DNA of 64,000 nucleotides from Thinopyrum elongatum (GCA_011799875.1 CM022303.1:189335700-189399699), one strand, 5' to 3'. Numbered from the stretch's first letter, positions 1 through 10,499 are shown. Numbers and translations: made by a program. The notes: generated by a model not told the origin, from the letters alone.

Positions 1-418
1 TATCTATCCAGGTAAAGTATGTCAGTTTGGAGCTAAGTAAGGTTATTATGTCATTTCGAGGATAATAAGTAAGTATAGGTCATTTTGGAGCTAAACCTAG
101 GTTATTATGCCATTTTTTACCCAAGTGAGCTAATTATGTCATAAATTAACTAGCTAAGCTAAGTATAGATATTATTGAGCTATCCTAGTAGTTATGCCAT
201 TTTTTAGCTAACTAAGCATATCAAGTCATTTGGGGAGGAAAAAAATGCTAAGTATAGGTCATTTTATAGCTATCCTAGTAAAATATGTCATTTTGGAGCT
301 AAGTAAGGTTATTATGTCATTTTCGAGGAAAATAAGCTAAGTATAGGTCTTTTGGAGCTAAGTAGGTCATTTTCTTAAGCTAAGTATGCATTGTTAAGAA
401 AACACTTGGGAAACTTAC
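1..418. repeat. AT-rich minisatellite, CACTA interior (copy 1)
   Basis: The stretch is built from imperfect units of roughly 30-45 bp around the words GGTCATTTTGGAGCTAAG and GGTTATTATGTCATTTT. The same repeat returns at 2540-3290 before the second transposase-related exon set. It has no coding potential. Position beside transposase-like exons suggests it is the non-coding interior of a CACTA element. The window edge cuts it on the left. Confidence 0.7.
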
Positions 419-1362
419 CATCATCACGGAGGTGAAGGACGGTCGGGTTTGCGCCAGTGCCAGACAAAGAAGGACCGGTCGGGGTTGCGCCAGTGCGAGA
501 CGAAGAAGGATCGGTCGATGCTTGTCGGGAGGCATGCTGCACCAAAGATCATTTGCAATTTCTCGTTAGCATGATGCAACTGAAATGTGAATCAGTAACT
601 AAGACCATTCAAAGAGAACTCACCGTGTCCGCTATACCAATCTGGCATCGGCGGAGGGGTCTGACCGTTTTTCTCGCACACACGGACTGCACATTTTGTT
701 TTCACGAGTCCGTCATATTAGTTAGTAATGAAACGAACATTACGTGCATGATTTGGCTAATATGCAGGAGAAACTTACCACGAGGAGCTCGTATAGGGCC
801 CGTGAGACGCGTCGTTTCGGTTCCTCTCCGCCTCCAACAGACTAGCCGTCCTCTCCTCCTCCAACTCCCTCTCCCTCTGCACTGCCTGCCTGTTTGCCTC
901 CGCCAGAAGCTCCTGGGCCCTAGCCTCGATGGCGAGCTTCATTGGCTGTGGACAAGGCCTTATCTCAGGAAGAGACCTCGTCTGGCGCTTCTTGATCTCC
1001 GGGAGACTTCTAGGACAACGTATCAGTCCATCCCCAATGGCTACCGAGCCATGTTTCCTCCCGTCACCAGATAGCATCACGAGCTCTGGATCAAAAGGAC
1101 TCTGGCTCGGGTTGAAGTCCTCCTCTTTCGTCGCCTTCCCAAAGTCTCTGTACCTCACGAGCTGTGTGTGGGAGGAGATGTTTGGGGAGGATTTTCCCCT
1201 CGATCCTCGACCCCTTTTCCCCTCGACCCTCGACCCCCACCCCTCGATCCTCGACCCTAGACCCTCGACTCCTTTTCCCCTCGATCCTCGACCCCTCGAC
1301 CACTCGGCGACCCGCGCCATCGGCGACCCTCTTTTTCTACTTTTCCTACTTCTTTTTTTCAT
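419..1362 (-). pseudogene. CACTA (En/Spm) transposase-related gene, 3' exons, copy 1
   Basis: Three exon-like blocks on the minus strand are joined by GT-AG introns: about 1362-779, 686-624 and 536-419. Donors GTAAGT and GTGAGT, and acceptors GTGCAG, are visible. The first block encodes a basic Gly/Arg/Ser-rich start, then a segment with DGRKHG, a Ser-Leu-Pro-Glu-Ile repeat and a Glu/Arg-rich helix. This order resembles the C-terminal part of the plant Ptta/En/Spm transposase family (Transposase_24). The N-terminal part of that family is absent, so this is a fragment. A second copy lies at 3293-4115 and differs mainly by 1-2 base indels. Those indels change exon lengths, so at least one copy is broken or mis-sequenced. 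Family assignment is from pattern, not alignment. Confidence 0.5.
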
Positions 1363-1560
1363 CTTGTTCTTCTACTGCTGTTTTTTTTCATATGTTTCTT
1401 TCTTCTTCTTCTTCTCCTTCTTCTCTACTTATTGTACTTTTTTTTCATCTTCTTCTTCTTCCTTTCTCTTCTCTTCTTCTTCCTCTTCTTTTATCTTCTT
1501 TTTTTTTATCTTCTTGTTTATTCTTAAAAAATAGAAAAAAAACCTAAACTATTAAACTAA
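1363..1560. repeat. Pyrimidine-rich TTC/CTT microsatellite
   Basis: Long runs of TTC and T dominate this stretch, which read on the minus strand as GAA/AAG. Open frames across it are low-complexity Phe/Ser or Lys/Glu and are not genes. The same tract follows the second transposase-related copy at about 4200-4420. Confidence 0.85.
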
Positions 1561-1563
1561 ACT

Positions 1564-1768
1564 AAGGCCCCGTTTTGTGCTCTGTTTTTCTAAGTATTTT
1601 GAGAATGCTACAATATTTGATATTACCATAGTTTTATTTAATATGGGGTGTTTGGCTGCCACTAAAATTATGCTTTTAATACTGCAGTATTTGCAAACCT
1701 TGGTATTTTCTCTATTTTAAAAAAAGAGCTCTGGACCTTTTTTTAAAACTAAGCTAGCGAAAGAAACG
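1564..1768. repeat. Duplicated AT-rich segment beginning AGGCCCCGTTT (copy 1)
   Basis: About 205 bp that recur at 4433-4638 with scattered single-base indels. The GGCCCCGTTTG start resembles TIRs of grass MITEs, but a matching inverted end is not seen. In this copy the segment runs directly into a short word, GCTTCCATGCCCAGC, that in the second copy lies about 340 bp further on (near 4978). Copy 1 therefore looks like an internally deleted version of copy 2. Confidence 0.5.
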
Positions 1769-2157
1769 CTTCCATGCCCAGCCAAGGGCTCTTTGCCGTC
1801 TGCGGCGGGCGGCAAAGATGCAAGGCCTTTGCCGTCTGCCAGCGGACGGCAAAGGGCCTGGACGGCACACGTGCCAGCTTAGGTCCGTTAAGGGGTTAAC
1901 GGCGTGCTTTGCCGTCCGCTGGCAGACGGCAAAGACCTTTGCATCTTTGCCGTCTGCCAGCAGACGGCAAAGTGCCCAAATAGGCCAGCCCCCAGGTGCC
2001 CAGGTAGCTGACACGTGTCCTGCTATGCCGTCCGCTGGCAGACGACAAAGATGCAAAGGTCTTTGCCATCTGCCAGCAGACGGCAAAGCAACCATATAGG
2101 CCAGCCCATTGCCCCCAGGTTGCACAGGTAGCTACCACGTGGCAGCTTTGCCGTCTG
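1769..2157. mobile_element. CACTA subterminal repeat cluster
   Basis: At least eight occurrences of TTTGCCGTCTGC or its complement GCAGACGGCAAAG occur in both orientations, spaced about 20-60 bp apart. Such short inverted repeats are the typical subterminal transposase-binding repeats of Triticeae CACTA elements. No terminal CACTA motif is visible at the left side, so the true end is missing or deleted here. The adjacent sequence 2158-2520 (CA and TA repeats, then GAA) matches an element interior. Confidence 0.75.
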
Positions 2158-2540
2158 TTTTTTCTTAAATTCATTCAATTTCACAGAATTTCACACATAT
2201 ATATATAACACACACACACATTTGAAGATATATATACACAAGCATACCAACACATATCCAACAACAAGTTTGCAACAACACATATCCAAAACAATTTCCA
2301 ACACATATCCAACAACAAGTTTCCTCCAACAAAGTTCATCGTACAAAATCAAAACAAAAAGAAGCACAAGGAGAAGAGTAGACTCCATTAACGCAAGCTC
2401 CTCATCTAAAGCAAATCTGCAAATTGGGAAAGAAGAAGAAGAAGAAGACTAGCTAAGAAGAAGAAGAAAAAAAAGAAGAAGAAAAAGAAGAAGAAAGAAG
2501 AGAAAAGAAAGAGAAGAATTTACTTCTTCTTCTTCTTCTA
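2158..2540. repeat. CA/TA and GAA microsatellites in CACTA interior
   Basis: The stretch contains a TATATA and CACACA tract near 2195-2245, two repeats of an ACACATATCCAACAACAAG phrase near 2258-2320, and a long GAA/AAG tract from about 2430 to 2535. There is no credible gene. Confidence 0.75.
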
Positions 2541-3292
2541 ACTAAGGTAGGTAAAAATGCCATTTTTTAGCTAAGCTAGGTAAAAATGCTAAGTGTAGGT
2601 CATTTTAGAGCTAAGCTAGGTAAATAGGTCATTTTGGAGCTTAGTAAGGTTATTTTGTCATTTGGAGGAAAATAAGCTAAGTCTATGTCATTTTGGAGCT
2701 AAACCAAGGTTATCATGCCATTTTTTACCTAAGTATGCTAAGTATGGCATAAATGAACTGAAGAAGCTATGTATAGGTCATTTGAGCTAACCTAGGTAGT
2801 TATGCCATTTTTGAGCTAACTAAGCATATTTTGTCATTTGGAGGAAAAAATGCTAAATATAGGTCATTTTATAGCTATCCTAGGTAAAGTATGTCAGTTT
2901 GGAGCTAAGTAAGTTATTATGTCATTTTCGAGGATAATAAGCTAAGTATAGTCATTTTGGAGCTAAACCTAGGTATTATTATGCCATTTTTTTACCCAAG
3001 TGAGCTAATTATGTCATAAATTAACTAGCTAAGCTAAGTATAGATATATTGAGCTATCCTAGGTAGTTATGCCATTTTTAGCTAACTAAGCATATCAAGT
3101 CATTTTGGAGGAAAAAATGCTAAGTATAGGTCATTTTATAGCTATCCTAGGTAAAATATGTCATTTTGGAGAAGTAAGGTTATTATGTCATTTTCGAGGA
3201 AAATAAGCTAAGTATAGGTCATTTTGGAGCTAAGTAGGTCATTTCTTAAGCTAAGTATGCATTTGTTAAGAAAACACTTGGGAAAAACTTAC
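2541..3292. repeat. AT-rich minisatellite, CACTA interior (copy 2)
   Basis: Same GTCATTTTGGAGCTAAG-type units as at 1-418, and longer here. From about 2871 onwards the order of units tracks positions 1-418, so 1-1768 and about 2871-4638 form one large duplication. No coding potential is seen. Confidence 0.7.
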
Positions 3293-4115
3293 CATCATCA
3301 CGGAGGTGAAGTTCAGACCGTGCCGGTCGGTTTGCGCCAGTGCCAGACAAAGAAGGACGGTCGGGGTCGCCAGTGCGAGACGAAGAGGATCGGTCGATGC
3401 TTGTCGGGAGGCATGCTGCACCAAAGATCATTTGCAATGTCTCGTTAGCATGATGCAACTGAAATGTGAATACTAGTAACTAATGACCATTCAAATGAAA
3501 CTCACCGTGTCCGCTATACCAATCTGGGGCATCGGCGGAGGGGTCTGACCGTTTTTTCTCGCACACGGACTGCACATTTTGTTTTCCACGAGTCCGTCAT
3601 ATAGTTAGTAATGAAACGAACATTACGTGCATGATTTGGCTAATATGCAGGAGAAACTTACCACGAGGAGCTCGTATAGGGCCCGGTGAGACGCGTCGTT
3701 TCGGTTCCTCTCCGCCTCAACGACTAGCCGTCCTCTCTCCAACTCCCTCTCCCTCTGCACTGCCTGCTGTTTGCCTCCGCCAGAAGCTCCTGGGCCCTAG
3801 CCTCGATGGCGAGCTTCATTGGCTGTGGACAAGGCCTATCTCAGGAGAGACCTCGTCTGGCGCTTCTTGATCTCCGGAGACTTCTAGGACAACGTATCAG
3901 TCCATCCCCAATGGCTACCGAGCCATGTTTCCTCCCGTCACCAGAAGCATCACGAGCTCTGGATCAAAGGACTCTGGCTCGGGTGTGAAGTCCTCCTCTT
4001 TCGTCGCTTCCCAAAGTCTCTGTACCTCACGAGCTTGTTGTGGGAGGAGATGTTGTGGGAGGATTTTCCCCTCGATCCTCGACCCCTTTTCCCCTCGACC
4101 CTCGACCCTCGACAC
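3293..4115 (-). pseudogene. CACTA (En/Spm) transposase-related gene, 3' exons, copy 2
   Basis: Minus-strand exon-like blocks are about 4115-3662, 3569-3506 and 3415-3293, with the same splice sites as the first copy. The blocks are 64 and 123 bp here against 63 and 118 bp in copy 1, so reading frames differ between copies. The phrase FDPELVML is shared. In this copy small deletions break the frame in the first block before the helical segment. It is non-functional as read. Confidence 0.5.
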
Positions 4116-4432
4116 CTCGATCCTCGACCCCTAGACCTCGACTCCTTTTCCCCTCGATCCTCGACCCCTCGACCACTCGGCGACCCTCGACCATCGGCGA
4201 CCCTCTTTTTCTACTTTCCTACTTCTTTTTCATCTTGTTTTCTACTGCTTTTTTTTTCATATGTTCTTTCTTCTTCTTCTTCTCCTTCTTCTTCTACTTA
4301 TTGTACTTTTTTTTCATCTTCTTCTTCTTCCTCTTCTTCTTCTCTTCCTCTCTTCTTTTACTTTCTTTTTTTTCATCTTTCTTGTTTATTCTTAAAAATA
4401 GAAAAAAAAAACCTAAACTAATAACTAAACTA

Positions 4433-4638
4433 AGGCCCCGTTTGATTGCTCTGTTTTTTCTAAGTATTTTGAGAATGCTACATATTTGATATTACATAGT
4501 TTTATTTAATATGGGGTGTTTTGGCTGCCACAAAAATTATGCTTTTAATACTGCAGTATTTGCAAAACCTTGTATTTTCTCTATTTTAAAAAAAGAGCTC
4601 TGGACCTCTTTTTTTAAAACTAAGCTAGCGAAAGAAAC
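4433..4638. repeat. Duplicated AT-rich segment beginning AGGCCCCGTTT (copy 2)
   Basis: Partner of 1564-1768. Here the segment continues into about 340 bp of CT-rich sequence absent from copy 1, including a run of CCCCTCCCCTCTCCC near 4690. Confidence 0.5.
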
Positions 4639-4761
4639 GAGAACTACCCCCGCACCACCTTTCACACCCTGCATCCAAAAACTAAGTCTTCCCCCCTCCC
4701 CTCTCCCTATAAGTCATCAAACACCTCTCTACACCAACTTCAATCACTCCAATGCCCCACC

Positions 4762-5175
4762 CCAGACCAGCTTACCTTGAAGGAGCAGAGCAGGTCGAGG
4801 ACGAAGAGGAGCACCGTGTCTCACCTATACCCACCTTTTACTCCTCTCCCAACAACCAAACTACATAAAACTACCACCAGAATTTGATTTCACATCAATC
4901 CGCGCCACACTCCATCTACCCTAACTCGCATTCTTGTCGAACATGAACCAATTCTGCATGCCTCCTAAACTTAGAAGCTTCCATGCCCAGCACTGACCCC
5001 TGCCCCGTCGTTTCCGCCTCAGCCCCGACAAATATAGAGTCATGCAAACGACATGCTGGCTGGAAAGTGAGTGTGGGGAAACAAAATCAAAACAATACTT
5101 CATAACGACCAGGGCCAGGACCAGACCAGCTTACCTGAAGGAGCAGAGCAGGTCGAGGACGAAGAGGAGCACCGG
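4762..5175. repeat. Direct repeat pair of about 57 bp
   Basis: Near-identical blocks at 4762-4820 and 5119-5175 begin CCAGACCAGCTTACC and run through GAGCAGAGCAGGTCGAGGA. They bracket about 300 bp with no recognisable gene. CTTACC reads as a GGTAAG donor on the minus strand, so the blocks may be copies of an exon end. Confidence 0.55.
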
Positions 5176-5789
5176 TGTTCTTCACCGGTGAGATAGGCGC
5201 GCCCTGTGTCTCTCTCCTCAAGGAGGACAAGGTAAAAGAAGAAGCAGAGTTAGAATAAAAAATGCTATGCAAATGATAAGAGATATTTATTAATCATCAT
5301 CATAAGAATCCGACAAAGCAAGACAACCTACCATATACAAACCTAATAAGATATATCATGGTCAACAAGATAGCACAAGAATGAGTACATACATAAATAC
5401 ATGGCTGCATACATGCATAAATACATGGCTGCATAATGCCAATAGTACAATCAGTTAACAGCAGCACCTAGTATATACGATGGTTTTGCATAACTTATCA
5501 ACGAATCCTCCATCTATAGAAACTATCAGCAGCAGCAGTATAGATGGGCTAACAATTGGTCCTTTTTCCTGAGTAGAGATGACACTAAAACCCCAGCTCT
5601 TGTTAAACTAATTAAACCCAACTAACTAAACTAAAAACCTAAACTCATTAAATGTACATGTGGCATTTGATTAATTAACTAACCCCTGCTTCCTAAACTA
5701 ATTAAACCAAAACTAACTAAACTGAGAAACCTAAACTAAAAAACCTAAAGTAAACAGAAAAGAAAAACAGAAAAAAAATAGGAGAGGGG
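5176..5789. other. AT-rich stretch without a gene
   Basis: I see no gene here. Short duplications occur, for example TACATAAATACATGGCTGCA twice near 5391-5436, and several AACTAATTAAACC phrases near 5600-5720. It is most likely CACTA interior. Confidence 0.5.
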
Positions 5790-6140
5790 GTGGCAGGGGC
5801 TCACCGTGGGGGCGGCGGACGGGTCGGGGAGGGGGCGGCGACGGGCGGCGCTCCTCGGGGGCAGTTGACCCGCGGCTGCGGCGGGGAGGTCAGGAGGGGG
5901 GTAGGAAGGCAGGGCGGGGGAGGGGACGGGGCGGGAAGGGGGGAGAAGGGGGGTGGCAGGGAGGGGGCGGGCGCGACCGGGCGGGGTGGCAAGAAGGGGG
6001 CGGCGACAGAGAGGGGTGGGGCGGGGGTGGGGCGGCGAGCGGTGGGGCGACGGGGGCGGGGGTGGCGTGGGTGCTCGTCGTGCGGGGAGGAAAGAGGAGA
6101 GAAGAAAGAGAGAGGGCGACGGCGGGGGGGGGCGGCCGTT
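5790..6140. repeat. Very G-rich tract (GGGGCGG type)
   Basis: The plus strand is dominated by G runs separated by A, C or T. Open frames exist on both strands only because of the base bias and encode Gly/Arg or Pro/Ser repeats. The tract could form G-quadruplexes. It ends immediately before the CACTA subterminal repeats. Confidence 0.7.
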
Positions 6141-6164
6141 AAGTAATTTAATGTTTGCGTCCGC

Positions 6165-6429
6165 CTCGCCTTTGCCATCTGCTAGCAGACGACAAAGAGG
6201 GGGCCGTTAGGGTTTAAAAGCCAGTGTGCCAAACCCCTCTTGCGGACGGCAAAGCCTCTTTGCCGTCTGCTAGCTGATGGCAAAGAGCTAACTGATGGCA
6301 AAGCCTACCTTTGCCGTCCGCTGCCTCTTTGCCGTCCGCTTTCTGGTGGCTGATGGCAAACGCTACCTTGTCGTCCGCTAGCGGACGGCAAAGAGTGGGC
6401 AGACGGCAAATCTGCTGATTCCAGTAGTG
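6165..6429. mobile_element. CACTA element terminus with subterminal repeats
   Basis: Eight or more TTTGCCGTC / GACGGCAAAG words occur, followed by a terminus reading CCAGTAGTG at 6421-6429, which is CACTACTGG in complement. TAT follows at 6430-6432 and is the candidate 3-bp target-site base set. The other end of the same element is not securely identified. The cluster at 1769-2157 is a candidate for its other subterminal region. Confidence 0.8.
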
Positions 6430-6439
6430 TATATGAATG

Positions 6440-6535
6440 TTGGTATTTTGTTCTATAAAGTTGGTCAAACTTTAAGAGGCCTGACTTTAGACAAATCTTA
6501 TATGCGAACTAAAAAGTTCGGGGAGTACAACATGC
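6440..6535. mobile_element. Stowaway-type MITE remnant
   Basis: The sequence GTCAAACTTT followed by CTGACTTTAGACAAATCTTATATGC-type phrases and an end near GGGGAGTA matches the right half of a common Triticeae Stowaway family. A better preserved relative lies at 9062-9153. The left half is missing because the CACTA end abuts it. Confidence 0.5.
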
Positions 6536-6840
6536 TTAACAGCACAACCAAATAAGTCATCATAGAGCTATTGCTAAATTGGTATTGATGAAATGAACTG
6601 CATAGTTCATACTAGCACATATAGAACATCACACTATTAATAGCTGAAATAAACAAGGCATACTATGAACAACCAAAGATGGCAATTGAAAAGGACATAT
6701 GTAAATAAAAACAACCGAACAACCATAAATAGTAGAAATAACAAGGCGTAATGCAAAAAACCTAATATAGCAATAAATACTGGATAGGTTCTCACTACAA
6801 AAGGGGTGCAGAGAAACAAATCATGGGTTTCCTCACTTGT
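6536..6840. other. AT-rich stretch, nothing recognised
   Basis: There is no coding signal longer than chance and no recognised repeat. It contains several AACAACC and AATAG phrases only. Confidence 0.4.
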
Positions 6841-7480
6841 CACAGATTGGCTCCCTCCTCGTGGTCGCCGTCGATGAGGTCTGACTTGCCAGTGAGGATC
6901 CCAGGCCAGCGTCGCAGAACAAGTCCTTCAGAAATGACAAAAGGGGCTCCATGGTGATGAAGGATGGCAAAATGTTCATAACGAGCCGACAGGAGATCAG
7001 CGGCAGGGCCATCGATGAGATCGACGGCTGTCGAACCCGTAGAGTTGGGGGGTGGGCAACTTAACCTGTGACATAAACCACGTCAAGACGTCGGTGTCGA
7101 CGACCTCGATGTCATAGCCAGCATCCGCGACATGCCAGAATACCTAGCCCGCTGATTGAAAGGCTTAATCCAGGTCCAGTCATCGTCGTGTCAGCTTCCT
7201 CGGCGGCACCTCCCGACGTCGGGCGAAGAGGCGAGGTAAAGCTCTTTTGGGCCATTTGCTCCTCGAGCTCCAGGGAAGCGTAGCCGGGCTTAGGCTGGTG
7301 ATGCTCTAGAGTGGGGGAGGGATGGGGATGGGGATCTCTGGGAAAGGGGACGTTTCGCAGGCGTCATCTAAGAAACTCAGGGCGGCGAGGGATGTATATC
7401 GGTGGGTAAACTACACGGGCAGACTGGCAGAGGTTGACGATGGAGGCGGCGGCGGCGGCGGGTGACCTAGCTAGGTTTGG
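6841..7480 (-). other. GC-rich exon-like region, unidentified
   Basis: This segment is clearly richer in GC than its flanks and has short open frames on the minus strand, one from about 7255 beginning MAQKSFTSP and another around 7130-7070 containing DIEVVDTDV before a possible splice site. I do not recognise the protein. It could be the 5' part of a decayed gene or a captured gene fragment. The frames do not join cleanly by eye. Confidence 0.25.
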
Positions 7481-8455
7481 AGCGAGGGATGGGTGGTGTG
7501 TATGGTGTGAGGGGGGGATTTGGGGTGAGCGAAGGATTTGGGGTGGTGTGTGGAGGGGTCCAAGGTGGTGTTGAGGAAATGCCCGGGGTACTAAAATTTT
7601 TACTAGGCGAGGTAAAATGGCGCGGCTACCGAAAAAAATTGGATCAAGGGATTGACAGCAGAGCGGGGGCGGTGTAGTAAAATGCCGAGGCTACTGAAAA
7701 TTGGATCTACTGATTGAAGCAGAGCGGGAGTAAAGACATCGCACACGGTCCAGACATACTAATGTTGTGCTATCAAACAGAAAAACCATCTACGCGGACG
7801 CGGGTAGATATTTTCGAGATTGTGAGGGAGTAGATATTTTCGAGAGGGGGAGGGAACCTCGTGGAGCCCAATATACTGTGATCAGTGGGTGGCAGGGGCA
7901 AGGGGCGCGGCACACGGGTAGTCCTAGGGAACCGTGTCTGTTTTCGTACCCGATCGCAGACGGTTGTTGTGTCCGACTCGTCTGCTGTTTATAAATTTGG
8001 CCAAAATAACGCGGGGAAAGGGTCAGAACACGAACACTTGCATGTGGACCAAATATATGTATGAAAAGGGTGGTTTGATGTTCAAATACCCAATGCACAA
8101 CTTTGATGGGCACCTGTTGCACAAGCGCATGTTATATTGCTAGCCCCCCCCCCCCCCAAACACACAATCAGTCGTGTTGCCAGGAGGGGATCCTAGCTAT
8201 GAACGCATGCCCCCAAATATCTAGGTCTGACATCTCACACGTACCGTACACAAAACAGAAAGAAGTACATCAACCCCCCCTTGCTTTTGATCAAATGTGG
8301 ACCATGTGCGGGCCCAAGATGTGTTCTTCTGGCGTTAGATGGGTGACACCACTTACCAACCCACCTGCGGGTGGCCCGATGTGTGTGTGTGTCTGGGTGG
8401 TGTCTGTGGGTGTGTGTAAAACGGGTGCTATGATATTTAAATAACCAAACACAAA
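7481..8455. other. Unassigned intergenic sequence with homopolymer tracts
   Basis: No gene is supported. Two near copies of AGATATTTTCGAGA occur at about 7806-7843, and a run of C lies near 8144-8157. A phrase GCAGACGGTTGTTGTGTCCGA near 7960 recalls the ACGGTT-type repeats at 10.5-10.9 kb, so part of this may be DNA-transposon sequence. Confidence 0.35.
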
Positions 8456-8459
8456 TGAT

Positions 8460-8843
8460 GTGGCACATGTGGTTTACCATCTGGTTTTTATTGGCCTACT
8501 CCTTCAAGGATGCCCGTCAGTTTGTTTTATCTTGTGATGAATGCCAAAGAATGGTAATATCGATAAGCGTCAAAAATGCCTATGAATTATTCACTTGCGT
8601 GAACCATTTGATGTTTGGGGTGTTGATATATGGGACCTTCTCCATCCTCTAATGGGTATACACATATTTGGTTGCTGTTGATTATGTTACTAAGTGAGTA
8701 GAAGCTATTCCCAACTAGTAGTGCTGATCATAACACTTCCATTAAAAATGCTAAGGAAGTATTTTCCCGAGTTTGGAGTCCCTAGATATTTAATGACTGA
8801 TGGTGGTTCACACTTATTCATGGTGCTTTCCGTAAATGCTTGC
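8460..8843 (+). pseudogene. Gypsy retrotransposon integrase fragment
   Basis: Read in two frames, the segment encodes the end of an integrase zinc-finger (SCDECQRM) and then core-domain phrases including DYVTK and a PRYLMTDGGSH stretch around the second catalytic Asp. The spacing fits a Ty3/Gypsy integrase, plus orientation. Several frameshifts and stops break it. The gap at 8844 truncates it just after the catalytic core phrase. There are no LTRs nearby. Confidence 0.75.
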
Positions 8844-8868
8844 NNNNNNNNNNNNNNNNNNNNNNNNN
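8844..8868. other. Assembly gap (25 N)
   Basis: Twenty-five N bases separate the Gypsy integrase fragment from a CACTA end. The unknown true distance and join mean that neither element can be followed across it. Confidence 0.99.
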
Positions 8869-8991
8869 GTCGTAGTCTTTTCAGCCGGATGTGTTGCCGT
8901 CAGCTGGCTGACGGCAAAGGCCATTGCCGTCCGCCAGGCATGCCTTTGCCGTCAGCCATGGCAGACGGCAAAGTTCCTGATTCCTGTAGTG
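8869..8991. mobile_element. CACTA element terminus (second element)
   Basis: Subterminal words TTGCCGTC and GACGGCAAAG occur four or more times and end in TTCCTGTAGTG at 8981-8991 (CACTACAGGAA in complement). ATA follows as the candidate 3-bp target site. Only the last 123 bp are present; the rest is lost at the gap. Confidence 0.75.
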
Positions 8992-9153
8992 ATATGAAAT
9001 AAATATCAATACATGTGTCATGACTTAAATTTTCATATTGTATAACTTTAGCATGCTAGATGTTGATATTTTTTCATATAAATAAGGTCAAACTTTATGA
9101 AGTTTGACTTCAGACAATTCTTATATGCAGAGTAAAAAGGACCGGAGGGAGTA
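8992..9153. mobile_element. Stowaway MITE, right part
   Basis: The sequence ends in GGACCGGAGGGAGTA, the complement of the TACTCCCTCCG Stowaway terminus, preceded by family-typical AAACTTTATGAAGTTTGAC. The left TIR is not visible and has probably been displaced by the CACTA insertion at 8991. Confidence 0.65.
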
Positions 9154-9184
9154 TTGAACACGCCTTTCCATTTGATTTAACAAT

Positions 9185-9630
9185 GGCACTGTTTGGATAC
9201 TCTAACTTAGCTAGAGGTTAGAGTTAGTTTCTAGCTCATGACAGTTAAAAGGGAGAGAGAGAGATTGGTGGAATAGTTGATTGTATTGCTTGAGCCTCGT
9301 GGGCATATATATAGGAGTACATGGTCATCTTGGAGTACAAGTCAAGGTAGAATAAATCCTACGCTATCCTACGTTTCCTAAATAACAATGATACTCAACA
9401 ATGACTAACCCTGAACTAACTCTAGCCAAAAAGGTGTTTGGATGACAGTGTTAGATTGACAATAAATGCACTAGGAGAACTAGCCCCAATCAACACCTTT
9501 TGGGTGGGATAGTTGTTTTGGGTGAGTTTGACGCAACTAGCTCAAACTAGCCCTCATGTTTGGATACTTTAGGGCTATTTGAGCCCAAACTAACTCAAAC
9601 TAACTCTAACCCATGGATCCAAACAGGGCC
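9185..9630. mobile_element. TIR element (GGC..TGTTTGGAT / ATCCAAACAGGGCC)
   Basis: The left end GGCACTGTTTGGATAC and right end GGATCCAAACAGGGCC are inverted complements with two mismatches, and AAT flanks both ends as a possible 3-bp duplication. Internal tracts such as TTAGAGTTAGTTT at the left and AACTAACTCTAACC at the right extend the inverted repeat. Positions of about 9240-9410 look like an older retroelement piece inside it. A PIF/Harbinger (Tourist) relation is suggested by the 3-bp duplication but not proven. Confidence 0.5.
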
Positions 9631-9778
9631 AATAACTAGCGTACTTAGACCTGCACAATACAAGTTTGAATGAATACGTTTGCTTGTTTTTAAATATTAG
9701 GCCTGTTGTTAATAACACACCTTTCCACTTCTTGTTTTTAAATATTAGGTTTTTAACAATTTGGTCTTGCACATGTAG

Positions 9779-10297
9779 GTCCTGCTGTCAGAGGTTTTGA
9801 CCCACTGTTTGACCCTTTTTGCATATGTGGAAATGAGTTGTCCATTAATATCAGTCAAGTCAAGACACTCAGAAAGATTGTTACGATAAAGAAATTAGCG
9901 ACAAAAAACAACAAGATCTTTGTCGGCACAATGAAGAAGACATCAGTTCACTACAGGATGGTACTAACTGTTATACCTTGTCTTTTTAATTCCTTTGCGC
10001 CATTTCAAATCTGGAGAAGATATTTATGCATACCCTTGTTTTTAGGCCTTTCCAAAGCAGTTCACTGATGACTACCTCTCAAACCACCTGTATGGTCAGG
10101 AGGCGAGGAAGGTTTTCATACAACACCCACGGTTCAATATTGAAGTGTTCCTGAAGAGGACGAAGGATGGACGGTCAATCATCCATAGGCATTGGCCTAA
10201 AGTTGCAAAGACCTTCAACATCAATGAAGGCTCAATATTCGCCTTCCGCTTCAGCAGTTTTCCAGATGATATTCATCTGTCTATGTTCCGTCTATGA
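9779..10297 (+). pseudogene. B3 DNA-binding domain gene fragment (two 3' exons)
   Basis: An exon from 9779 (after acceptor CACATGTAG) to 9960 reads openly from VRGFDPLF to TSVHYRM. A GT-AG intron at 9961-10045 follows. The last exon, 10046-10297, encodes 83 residues and a TGA stop, starting AFPKQFTDDYL and ending with HLSMFRL. The phase is kept across the intron. The pattern of a conserved F-P-x-x-F start, VFLKRTKDGRS, HWPKVAK and GSIFAFRF fits a plant B3 domain. Upstream exons are not visible: a TIR element ends only about 150 bp away. It may be a 3' gene fragment, or a B3 gene carried inside a DNA transposon. No stop or frameshift breaks the two exons. Confidence 0.6.
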
Positions 10298-10499
10298 TGC
10301 TAATTTTGAAAGGTTGTAGATGTTGCATCTGAAACTTGGTGCTGGTGCAGCTGTGTAATGGGGTAGCTGAGTGCTGAAGCTATATGATGTTGTACTCTGA
10401 TGTATTTCAATTATGAAATCCTGCTTTCTTAATATGGAAATGAAATATATTGTGTGCTTAATATGAAATATCAATTAGATTAATAAATGGATTAATAAT

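Noticed and set aside
929..1547. Plus-strand open frames over the transposase-related exons
   Set aside because: They are shadows of minus-strand exons that carry splice sites, ending in poly-Phe/Ser from the TTC repeat.
5790..6178. Open frames on both strands in the G-rich tract
   Set aside because: They are base-composition artefacts in a GGGGCGG-type repeat, with Gly/Arg or Pro/Ser-only content.
1..6429. One complete CACTA element
   Set aside because: Only one CACTA terminus (6429) is visible, and the 1-1768 copy lies outside the subterminal cluster. A complete element cannot be delimited.
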